A program made the position numbers and the translations under genes. From contig JAMYHL010000044.1 of NCBI GenBank assembly GCA_025531455.1, positions 1 to 64,000 on the forward strand: a DNA stretch of 64,000 nt. Direction: 5' to 3'. The stretch is from Apiotrichum sp. Y4204 (lineage: Eukaryota; Basidiomycota; Tremellomycetes; Trichosporonales; Trichosporonaceae). Position 1 is the stretch's first letter, and every line of letters starts with the position of its first letter. The notes under the pieces are model-generated. The model made no database searches, was not told where the DNA came from, and saw nothing but the letters and a program-made list of their open reading frames with translations. Below, piece by piece: positions 24,401-35,500 of the stretch.

Positions 24401-26875
24401 TGTAAAGGATGTCAAAATATTCTCTGAGGTTCGAAATGAGGTGGTAAGAATCATAAAGGGGCCATAGTCTTCCGCGTCTTTACCCAGCTCTTGTCAGTTG
24501 AATCTGTGCCTGGAAGTGAACATTGTGCTGCTTGCCTGGTAGACCACGGACAGACTGTCGAGCTGTCGGGTGGTTGAACTGCCGGTACGGCACATGCCGC
24601 CCATGGCCCCAGGATCGCAGGAGAATTGGATACCTTGAACCTACGTCTTACGTCACGACTGAGGCACCTGAGGGTGAGGCGCATTTGCAGACACGACGCG
24701 GTCAGCTCGATTTGTCGGATTGAAGTGTTGGAAACGTGAAAACGCATGAAGATACTACAGCAAGGTAGTGACAGAGGTCCTCGAGGAAGGTAGGGGTATT
24801 GGAGGGATCGGAGGGACGTGCGGAGAAAAACCCAACTCGAAAGGAGCAAGGAGCTGGGCGGGGACAGGCATGCACAAAATGCCAGATCCACTTCGACTCG
24901 TTCAGAGGCAAACCCTTGCGTCCCCCGGGAATCGTCCCATCCAATGATGTCGCGTATCAATCGAACGACTGACGAGCCAAGTGAGCGGCATTCCGGAAGG
25001 CAAATTGTCTATTGATCAGCACTCTGGAGAGATTGGCAGGTAGCGCGGTGACGGACATGGAGTGCGATGTGACCAATACGCTGCTCTTCATCGAGCGATC
25101 GCGGGGAGCGCCTCTTCAGCCGCCAGCTCACAAACGATCGAAGAATCGTTTCCTCGAGCTTTTGAGGCAGGCAGCTGAGTTGGAATCGATACTGGTCTAC
25201 CTTTCTATGTAAACATCTTCACAGTAGAGCGTGTCGCGGAAGAATGGCGGACAGGGAAGACAAGATGAGAGAAAAGGCAGGCTCAAAAGAGGTTTGGGCA
25301 ACGACGAACGCAGTGGGCGACAAATTGAGACAACAACTCTTGGGAAGCCGTCGACACTTGAGCAGCCATTGATCTTCCTCGGGGACCGTGCTTGCCGTAG
25401 GAGACGACCAACGATACACCTTTCCGAGACAGTTGAGATCGTTTAGAGGTCTGTGCTGCGGATAAACACAAGAGGGGAAAAAGACAGAAGGCTGTCTATT
25501 TATCAAATGAGTGTGAGGGCGGATACTCTTGCAAAAGTGGGATGAGAGGATCAGAGGGACGGAAATGATGGTATGGATAGATCGAGCGATGAGGAGGAGG
25601 AATAATATTCAGGAAGGATTCGGGAGGACAAGACACAAGTGTCACACCGGGATTTGCGAGGTTACTGTTGAGGGCTCGCGGATCGCTGAAAGATGGACTC
25701 TCATTCCCACTCGTCTCCAGCGCGATCCAGCGCATTCCGACTGGCCATCCGGTACCCCTTGTAATTACTAGTGTCCGTCCTTGCACACTGGGTTTCGGGA
25801 AACCATTCCTAAAACTCTTGTACAACATTTGCGCTGGAGTTAGCAACGGAGGTATGAAGGACGAGGAGAACGATCGAGGTCATGGAGAAGAAAGTCTTGC
25901 CTCGGCGCCTCGACTTGGGGTGGTCATGCTTTTCCCTTGAAGTATGAGTCTTAAGCTGCAGATCACTACTCTCCTCGACGACGTATTTCTCCTGAGTGTC
26001 AAAACACTCGAAAGAGATGGACAGCGGGCCAGCGGGAGATTGAAGGCTGATGAAAGAGGACAAGCTGCGCAAGGCAAGATGCTCGAAGGACGGCGTATGG
26101 CGCGTATGAGCTTGAGGTTTTTGGAGTGATAAACGATTGTCGACCGTTACTGCCCCGTTGCACACACACTCGACTGTTATTGGGTTCCTTGTTGCATGTG
26201 TTCATCAACCCCCAACGATCAACTGGTCAATCTCCACAGCCCCCCACTTCTGATGGGCGGGGGATTGTTCCTCCCACTCTCCCTTGCATCCCGTCTCCGG
26301 CGTCTCCTCTCATTCCACCGCACGCCAATCCGTCGATGCTCTCGAGCTACCAAATATTTCACTGCACCCAGAGCTGTGGAACGATGCGCGTACCAATCGC
26401 CAGAAGCAACGATGTTCATTGACTTGTCCTCACGACCGACACACAGCGACCGGAATCGCGTCCGTCCACCAGAGGTGTTTGTGGACGTGTACGACGTTGT
26501 AATCGGGTGGGATGGGGCGGCACCCCGAGCGCCACCTCGGCCAGCTCTGCGGACGCGCGGACGGCATTGGTCCGTTGGGTTTATTCTCTCGCCTCTGGGG
26601 ACATGCATGAGTGTATGTCTAATCCTCTGGGTGTCTATATGCACAGTATGTGGGCATATGCGGGTGCTCGGAGGGTGTGCCACACGTTCCAGCGAGGTCG
26701 AGAGTTGTCTGGACCAAACTCTCTTTGCGCCTCTGGAGGTATACAGATTCTCTACTGTATTGTTCTGTTGTGGCCTGGTGGTGTTATGGTACGGTGGTGG
26801 CGTGCGTGCGTGCGCTTGGCTGGGTGGCAGTTCCTCTCTGTTGTTATTCTTTTCCTTCCTTTTTTGCCCTTTCCT

Positions 26876-26940
26876 TTCTTCCTCCTCATCCTCATCTTCA
26901 TCCTCATCCTCATCCTCATCATCATCCTCATCCTCACTCC
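26876..26940. repeat. TCCTCA hexamer repeat in a pyrimidine tract
   Basis: Units of TCCTCA and TCATCC repeat about ten times with minor changes, inside a wider CT-rich stretch (about 26840-27120). The purine strand reads as GAGGAT units. It may lie in the leader of the homeodomain gene. Confidence 0.8.
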
Positions 26941-27283
26941 TTTCCCCTTATCTTCGCTCGCATCTCCTTTTCTCGTTCTCTCTCTTTCTCTTCTTCTGCT
27001 TCTCTTCTCGCTCTCTCTCATCCAGCCGCTCTCCGTCTTCTAGGTTCTTATCGACATCCTCTCCGGCTTCCTCTCCATTCTCATCCGTCCCCCTTCCTAT
27101 CCTCGGCCTGTCGTCCTCCTGTCTCTTCTTCCTTTTGCCCTCTTGGCTTGCCCTCAAAATTGCCGCTGTTCACTTCCCATAGCTTCTATCTGAGCCTCAA
27201 TCCGATCTTGCATTCATCCGTGCCAACATTCCTATCATCCTATCTTTCCCTAACAACCTTCCCCGCACTGGTCGTCTTCAAAG

Positions 27284-27362
27284 GTAAGCCACACTCAAAC
27301 CCCAACAGCGCCTAGTCTCTGTTCTTCCCTTAAAACTAGTCTATTGTCTAACAAGGAAACAG
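27284..27362 (+). other. Candidate intron in the leader of the homeodomain gene
   Basis: A GTAAGC donor, a CTAAC branch-like site 13-17 bases before the end and a terminal AACAG acceptor delimit 79 bases. This matches the intron style of the coding genes in the window. No coding frame spans it, so if real it lies in an untranslated leader or a non-coding transcript. Confidence 0.35.
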
Positions 27363-29436
27363 TGGCACATTCCACGACGCGGTCTCGGAACAAGTTTTGC
27401 TACGGAGTCCACACTCACTTGCATTGTAAGTAATCGCGCACGGTCCTTGCGCAACGTGATCCTATTCTGAACGTTATTGGTTCTCGTCTTAAGGAGAGGA
27501 CGCAGTCTCATCCAGATTGGGCCTACCTTGCGGATAAGTGCAGAGGAGCGACGCAGAAAGAAGGGCATGCCTACCTCGTCAGCTGAGTGGGTGTCAGAGG
27601 GTAGTGGCTGCAGACGGAGATCTTTTTTGGCTGGGGAATGCACTGGAGACATGGTAGAGGCACATGGACTCGCCAGGTGGAGGGCCGCATGCATGAATGC
27701 CGGCGGCGCCGAGGTGTGGCTGTGTCCAGACGTACGACGACAGGCTCAGAAAGGTTGCCGAGCTGCAGACAGCGCCTACCTCCGCTAATTCTGTTGGCCG
27801 GTGTTGTGCCGAATGGGTCGAGACTCCAGTGCTGTGGGTCTCCAAAGTGGCAGAACAATGCTACCAGAGTTGTCGACCGACTTGGGGATATCGCCCGTGT
27901 CCACGAACAAGACCTCTACCTCTTCCTTGTTCTGTTGTTTTTTCCTTCCCTCACTTTTCCCTATCCTCCCAAACAGTTGGAAATAAGAGCATACAGGCTG
28001 ACGGCAAGTCTGGGTACAGTGAATTCCCTCATCCTTTGTACAAGCTTAGTGCGCCTCAACACGGGTTCCGAGATTGTTGGAACCCTTCGTCAAACAGGCA
28101 CGCGCGGACCGCGTCCGTCTATTTATCCGCCTGGTATCGCTTTTGCTGCCCATCGTCAATTCTCGACATCAACATCGCTTTCAAACGGTGAGTGGTGGTG
28201 ATTCTTCATTTCTGTCCATGTTCGCGTTTCATCATTATCATGATCCGTGGCCCCCACACGTACTTTCCTTCGCCGGGTGCGTCACCTGTTCACGTCCCTC
28301 GATCTTTCTCGAATAGGGAGACATGGTAGATTTTTTCTCTTCCTGTTCTTGTGTCGTGGCCCCTGCACCGGAGTGATGTTCGGCTTTTTGGAAAGCCCTG
28401 CAGGAATTGGTCAAAAGAAGGGCAGACAGTGGCTTAAGGTATGCTAGACCGCGCCACCAAAGGTCTCGCCATCCCGTCGTGAGCCGAGCAGGAGCGTCCG
28501 GACGCGACGAGCGTTGGGATCACGTGTGAGAGACTTGCACTTGGCACTGCGACCGAAGGCTCAATTTCTGTAAGGTTGTATGCTCCGAGGCGCTCCGAGA
28601 GGGCCAGTTGGGGGGACGGAATCACCCATTGATGGTCCACCCACCGTTGACGGAGCGCTGGGCGCGGAGGTACACTCTGTGGGGAAAGCATCGCTGTACC
28701 CCACTACAAGGCAGTCCACCAGTGTGGTGGCAAGTGGCCATTGAACAGATGGTCCGCGATAACACCTTTCAACTGGGTATCTCCTGACATTACCCGGTCA
28801 CCAGGCTTAGAGAGAGATATCCGATGCCAGATCCGAGGCACAGCTTGCACCTTTGCATGTCAATGACTTGCAACAACGGCAGCGGCTATTTGCTTTTGTG
28901 TCCTGGATTTTGGTTTGCATTTGCAGGAGCGGGTGTGGTCATCTCTATTTCCGAACCCTGTCTTTTGATCGCAACTCAATCAATGAGGTCATGGCAACAC
29001 AACAAGATTAGGCAGCGGTCGGCGTGGGACCTTGTCTCCACACTTTTCCTAATTTCCTATATTTCCTACCTGTTCCCGGATTACGCATATGGCGCGGCGG
29101 GATGCTCTTGGCTTCCACCGCGTCGACGCCTTCCAGCCGCACGGTTTCCGTACTCTGCAATCTCCAAAGCGGGGCACACGCGCGTGCGCGCTCCTTTGCC
29201 ACCCCCATCCTCCATCCTACTCTTGTCGTCTGCGAGCGCTTGATAGACAAACTAAACATGCTTCAGTTTCTGGGGCACAGCTGCGTTGCAAGGTCAGCCA
29301 GGACCGGGCGCTGATTTGCAAACGTCGTAACCCTAGTCCTTTGGCCTCCTCGGTCTCAGTGATCCTCGGTCAGCGCGGCCCGTGTTCCGACTGCCCATTC
29401 CACTTGTGGCTTGAGCAGAGCTTGGGTTCCAAAAAC

Positions 29437-29517
29437 GTGAGTCTTGACTTTTGCCCCTCCTCAATCGCCTCTTGAACAAAGCATTCGAACATTCCACGCA
29501 ATGCTCATCACCAACAG
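29437..29517 (+). other. Second candidate leader intron
   Basis: A GTGAGT donor at 29437 and a CACCAACAG acceptor ending at 29517 delimit 81 bases, about 0.8 kb upstream of the homeodomain start codon. The signals are good, but no expression evidence is available from sequence alone. Confidence 0.3.
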
Positions 29518-30354
29518 GCCCCCGCTCGCACACGGTCTATTACTGCCCCAACCACGAGAGCGTTTGGTCTAACTGCATACCGGAGCGCACGGCAGTCTGT
29601 TTTCGTTCCGTTGAACAAGGTCTTCTCGTTCCACCCGCAGCATTCCCCCGTGAGTTGTGCTCCCTTCTGCGTCCCTCCAGCTACAGGAGGGCCGACTCTT
29701 CTTTTCAAGGCTTCGCACGCCTGCACCTGAGGCCGACGGCTCAAGCGTTGGCCCTGGACGCCCTATGTCCTTCATCAAGTTCGGTGTGGCGTTTGTCTCC
29801 GCCGGGTGCAGATGCGATTTGGTGTTTCGAGTACCTCACAGCCTCCGCGTCTAAACCAACTTTTGGAAAGATGCATTTTACATGTTTCATTCTGCGATTC
29901 GACATGGTTTGCTGACGACAGTCTCGATAGCACTGCGCAAGTGAGACAGATCGCGATTCCGGCCTGTCGATCCCGATTGATTTCCCCATCCTTTTGACCA
30001 GCAGCCTCGGCTATTCGCTGCTTTGACGCCCGTTCTTGGCTGTCGTCTGGTGGCGATCCTGCACGGGACACGTGAAGAAGGGCTTGTCATCTGTCCTTAA
30101 TCGACTTCACGCCTTGGGACGCGCTGGAATTCTGTCTGTTCCAGGGGAACGTCGTCAAAATCCGTCCGGATCGATCGCCTATTGTTCGTCTGGTCTCTTA
30201 TCCTGGAATTGTCGTCTGTCGTCGGAAAAACACCACTGTAAAACACGGATAACTTCACACATTCAGTCAAATTGTCAACATCCTTACGCCTTTACCCTCT
30301 AGCCGATGAGCTGTGAGTGGTAAAAAGGGCCCCAGTGCTGTTAGGAAGAGCAAG

Positions 30355-32533
30355 ATGGACATCGATCGCTCGTCTGGTGACCCAACTCTCAGTAGTCGAT
30401 CTTCTGCCTCCCCACACCGCGCTTCCCCTTATGATCAGCCAGGATCTACTCGACCTCCGCCTCCACATTCTCGTCACGACCACTATGGCCCACCGCCGCA
30501 AACCGAAACCCACAATTATCCCGGGACGGAATGGCCAGATCACGGTCCACGCCCTCGTTTAATTATGGCAGCCTCAGAGAGCACCCGAGGGAGTGTACCC
30601 GGTACTTCACCGCGAATGGCACCCTCCGAACATGAACAGGGGTATCCCATGTCACGAAACTATTCAGATGATTCGCAGCACTCGGCTGCCAGCAACATTT
30701 CCATGCGCTCCAGGGACTCTGGCGACCGCGGAGGGCCGTATACCGGTGTGGAAGGTCGTCATGGTCCAGTCCGAAGAGCCACCAGTCGGAGACACGATCC
30801 TTACGAGACCGAGACAGCCGCGGTTCCTAATCCTTCTGGTTCTGAATCCCAGTCAGAACAGGCGTCTCGAGTGCGATCACCCCCTCGACAGCGTCGCACT
30901 CGGGTACTGATGACCAAGATGCAATGGACTGCGCTTATGGCATTGTGGAATCAGGTGAGCAGCAGAATCCTTGTATCAAAATATGCCCAGGACTGTAGAA
31001 TACATTGACTTCAATGGTTGTGCAGCAACTGACGGACAGACCATCTTCCCGGCGACTAATGAGCGTGAAGCGTTGGCCCAGGAGATCGGACTCACGCCAC
31101 GACAGATCCAAGTGTGGTTCCAGGTATGTCTTTTAAATTCGGCCACGCATGAAACAGACTGACACAGACAGAATCAGCGACAGAAGCGTCGTCGTGAACG
31201 TGAAATCGACGAAGCCAATGTTACTAGTGGTAGCAGCAGTAGTATGCCCCGAACAGCCGAGGCCCCGCCAAACTGGGCCACGAGTATGCATGGCTCTGGG
31301 GCCATGACAGCCGAGGCTTCGCCAACTTGGATGCCAGGCGGCGCTGGGCATCCATCTTGGTCGACACACTCGGGCCCTGTTCAGTACCGCTCCGTGAGCG
31401 AAAGTACTGGACATCATCGTCGACGAACCCTCTCAATCACCGACCCTATTGACACGCACCCCTCCACTCTCAGAGAAGGGCCAGCGCCCCAAATATCCCA
31501 TGTTGGTCCTCCAACGCACGACCCTAGCCATCGTTTTGTCCCTCCTCAACCTTCCCACCCTTATCCTCACAACCCTCAAGTTCCTACACCATTTCATCGC
31601 GACTCAGCACCTTTCCATTCTGGGTCCCATGTCCCTCCATCTACCATGCTGGGTGACAGTTTCCCGCCACATCCACTTCCGTTGTACAGTAGTCATCCCC
31701 AGCGACACCCGCACCTTGGTGGTCCAATGCCGGACGTTCATGGTCGTCATTACCCCGAAGAGCGGCCCGACAGCCACAGTCAATTTTTCCACAGCCGATC
31801 TCACGAACGACGTATATCCACCTCAGCACCGGGACCCCACGCTACTGGCAGCCAATGGGACTCATGGTCCTCGATGCCGCATCATGGACGACCCCGGACT
31901 GACAGTGGTTTGAGTGTGCCTCGTCCTCGATCGCGGTCAGCTGCCATGGCTGGTGGCAGACCTTACCCCGCTCCGCAAACGTTACCGAGTCGTCAGGAGG
32001 TTCCCATTGCCGAGACACGGCGACGTCCAACGCTTCATCGACAGAGGAGTGTCCCAGATAGCCGACCTGGTGCAGGACCCATTTCACCAAGGTCACCATT
32101 GGCAGCTGTGGCACGATACCATGAGGACTCTCGCCGATATGGCCCCCCCTTGCAGCCTGTGTCTAGCTTGACCACTTCCGGATCTGGAATAACGGACGGT
32201 GCAGCGCAGGCTGGAGCGCTACGGAGCGCAAGCTGCAGCGAGTTGCCGCCCACAATGGGACCTTCCTCGCGGACTCCTCGGCCAGTTTCATCACTGCCTC
32301 CATCCCTTAGCTCCATGGTTCTTGATCGTCCTATCGAGCAAACGGGCCAGCATGCGTCTCCTGTTTCCCCAATGGACATGCATGGTCTCCATGCTCTCCA
32401 CTTCTCAGAGCCAGAGTCTTTTACGTCTGCAGAGCGCCGCCAGTCAGAGGAGTCACCGACCGACACCAAGACATCCAGCTCCTCTCAGAAACGTTCCTCA
32501 CCCATCGCCAGTCTTGCTCGTCTGTTAAACTAG
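30355..32533 (+). CDS. Homeodomain transcription factor
   Basis: Three exons (30355-30954, 31040-31123, 31172-32533) join in frame to 681 residues. The homeodomain covers about residues 180-239 and is rebuilt exactly across both introns. It starts QRRTRV and ends with recognition helix TPRQIQVWFQNQRQKRRR, giving Trp48, Phe49, Gln50, Asn51 and Arg53 in standard numbering. Length is the typical 60 residues, so it is not a TALE-type domain with an insertion. Position 52 is Gln where Arg is usual. The first 180 residues and everything after the domain are disordered, rich in Ser, Pro and His, with several RRPT/SVP-type basic phosphosite-like stretches. It should bind TAAT-like DNA and act as a regulator; its targets cannot be deduced. 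The start ATG at 30355 is the first suitable Met. It is the only recognisable gene in 20.8 kb. Confidence 0.85.
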
Positions 32534-35500
32534 GACAGAGTGGGACACAGATACTTTAGATTGTGGTCGGCCAAGGCAATACTGCGGTACTGCCGCTTCG
32601 TGGGTCAAGTGATCTTTTCTCCTGTCATCGGTAGGCTGGTAGCCATTGTAAATAATCTCGTCAGCCATCCATCACTGTTACAGGCATATCGATACCACAT
32701 TTAATACATTTATTAGGACACACTGGGGTATACCCGACTATCTCTTGGCTCTGAAATCTATCTCTTTGGGTGTATGCATCGCGTCCATTTCTGCTTCCTT
32801 ATTGACTGCCTCTGTGATTTTTTTCCGGAGCAACATACTAGAGCTTTGAAACTGAGCTTCAGGCAACGTGGACAGGAGGGTCTCTGGCTTGATACGTTCA
32901 CCAGATCATGTGGAGAGCACACCCCAAGCCATCCCCTCCTCCTCATCTTGAGTGAGACGTCGTTTCTGCCCCAGTGATCGCGCGAGAGCAGTCGGCAGGG
33001 TTCCACGGATCTTAACGGGCCGGTGTGGCGCTCGCTTTGGCCACCGTTTGTCCAGAATCCCATGGGCCTGTGCACCAAGAACCCAAAGTAGAAGGGTCGA
33101 GACAGCTCCCCGTCCCGTCGAGAACGAGGCCATGAGGGGTTTGGCAGTCATTGGCGGTCTGTGCATACTCAGACATTGTACAAAGACGATCTGACGATCT
33201 GGCGCGTGCTCGGACGTGGCGCTAATTTTTTTTACATCAAGCATCTGATCCCCCCAAAGTCCATCCCATGGCCCGATCTCTCGAGGGCAAGCTTCCATCT
33301 CTCTCTTCCCAATTCTCATTGCCGCTCTCTTCACCCGAAGCACAAATTTTTCTTACTTTCATCCCCATCAAAACCAGCATCAATGTCACCAGCAGTTCGA
33401 TTGGTGTGCGTAGTCTTACATACGCGTCTAGTGAAACACGCGAGGAGTGCTAAATGGCTCAATGGGCTAAGCGCTAAAAGTCCGCGTCCCATGCGCGTCC
33501 CAACGCGACCAACGTACCAACCGTTCCCGGCAGACAACGTAAACGTGGTTACACGCGGTCCGCCGGTCCAGTCAACCAGGTGGAGGTCGGAAGCTGATTG
33601 GCTCCCGGGCCGAGTGGCGGTAAGGATATTCCCGGAACAGCTCGGAAATTGCACTTCGGAATCGGAGGTGCGGCGCCGCAGCACCGAGACGGCGGCGGAG
33701 ATGCGGCGCCGGATACCACGGACCGTTCAGAATCAAACCCCACGCATGTGGGTCACACCCCCCGAAGCCCGAAACGCAACCTACACCGACGGCCTCTGCT
33801 TTGGTGTAGTGGCCGCGGGCGAGGATCGCCCATGCCTTGGTCGGTCGGCTGGCTGCTGCACTCGCTCGGCATCTCGGGTGACTGACCAGCTGGGGTGGAG
33901 TTTCTCGGAAGCAGTAACCGCCAGCTCGGCCCGTATCATGTCGGGTCTCCGCTCGGGCCCTGCGGTATAAACTCTGTTGTTCCGTCGTATGGAGGTCCCA
34001 GTCCGGCGTCGTAGGCCCCCGCCATCCGTGGTCGCATCGCGAGATCGTGGGCGCCAGTCTGCCAGTGCTCCAGTCCGTGTGTCGCGTAGCCCCGTGCATA
34101 CTGTCGTCCAGTGTCTCACAGCCTTGCTATCCAATCTTGATTTCTTTGACGATAAAGGTTTGGGGGTGTTGCTGATATCCAGCTCCTTCCGGACGACGTG
34201 TCTGACTGAATCACAGGTGACCGACCCAACCGGCGACTGATAATTACTGCCGCCATTCCCCATGACGAAGAGGCACTGCGAGGGTGAGTCAACGCAGCTA
34301 ATGCAGTAGTCGTGTCCCGCATCCCACCCTCAGGGATAAAACGATCTCTGTTATCGGGGGGGTGTCACCATCACATCATATACCGTTATGTCAACACCAT
34401 TCAATAGGTCCTGTCTCAGACAGCCTCCTCATGCTCCGCAAGGCCGTCGGGCATAAGCTGTGCATGTCCAACCCCAGAGTCATCGGTCTTGGCCCTTCCC
34501 GCATCGCCCTCCATATTTCCCCGTGCATGAGTTGCATGGGCCGCGGCGGCACGTGAACGCTCAATGCCCGTATGCCGTACACGATCGAAACCCACAATCA
34601 TGCTTAGGCTATGACGTCACGCTCAACGGGGACCCCAACTTCCACGTGTCGTCCCGAGACATCATCGTTCGATATCATTCCCGTTTGGGGTAGATAGGCC
34701 TTATCGATAAAGTGCACCGGGCGGGGAGAACCCCAAAACCCTTGAGATAACAACTGCTGACTCAGGTCTGCCACCGCCCCGGAGTGCGGCCACACGTTGA
34801 GAAAAGTGATATTGGTATTTACTGATTTTTGCAGGGTCCGATGTTTGAGATTCGGTATCTGTTTTGACTTTTGGTACTGACTCTACCAATGTCTTGACCC
34901 GCGTCACAGGTCTTGGCGTTGACTGACCAGAGATCGGATGTGAGGCCACCACCAAATTCCAATCTCTGAGGATCATTTCCTACGCTCACGTTCTACGAAA
35001 ATGATATTTTGGATCGCGGGGGTTGGAGGAACTCACATTTGGAGGATTGAGTGACAACTGGACGAATGTTCGCCATTTGCTCATCTACCCATAAAGCCTG
35101 GCGCCGGAACTTAGCGAGTTTATCAGCGGCACTGAGCGTCACATCGGACGTACCCAGCCGTATGGGTCAAGGCGCAATTATTGCTGACGTTGACCCATAC
35201 CCACTGAATCATTATTCCTCAGCCTAAGTGCGGCAGCAATAGAGGCGACAAGACGAATAGCCCCGGGGTGGAGGACAGAAAGGCTCTTATCACATTGGAT
35301 TCTGGGACCAGGCTATGTTGCTTACAGCCTTGGTGGTTTAACAGGAGGGCATCGATGCTAAGCTGAACATCAACAGCCTGAGAATTGATCTTGGCAGTGT
35401 ACCATACAGTTGCTCTGCGACTCGGATTTTGTCGAGATGCGCGGCCGGTGGATGGATGTCTTGTGTCCGCGTCTGAGTGGTCCGTCCAAAGACGCCTAGC

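Larger units (their letters stand above)
18429..30354. other. 11.9-kb gene-poor region upstream of the homeodomain gene
   Basis: No open frame here has the GC-rich third positions, splice pattern or recognisable domains of the genes around it. The longest frames (for example minus 20.0-21.0 kb, plus 21.2-21.7 kb, minus 22.0-22.6 kb) give proteins I cannot relate to any family, including transposon proteins. Base composition is visibly more AT-rich than in the flanking genes between about 20.1 and 26.1 kb. From about 26.1 kb onward the plus strand becomes pyrimidine-rich, with splice-like signals that suggest a long spliced leader for the gene at 30355. Degenerate mobile-element remains or non-coding transcripts are possible but not demonstrable by eye. 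Confidence 0.55.

Noticed and set aside
26876..26940. Telomeric or CRISPR-like repeat
   Set aside because: Simple hexamer microsatellite with no unique spacers and no TTAGGG-type unit.
33461..33520. tRNA-like A-box (TGGCTCAATGGG) near 33466
   Set aside because: The A-box consensus matches, but the D stem does not pair, there is no GGTTCGANNCC B-box within reach and no acceptor stem. A chance match or a very old relic.
33161..33970. 269-codon open frame on the plus strand
   Set aside because: Longest frame in the 6.7-kb gap, but it has no recognisable domain, no codon bias and irregular composition; length alone is not enough.
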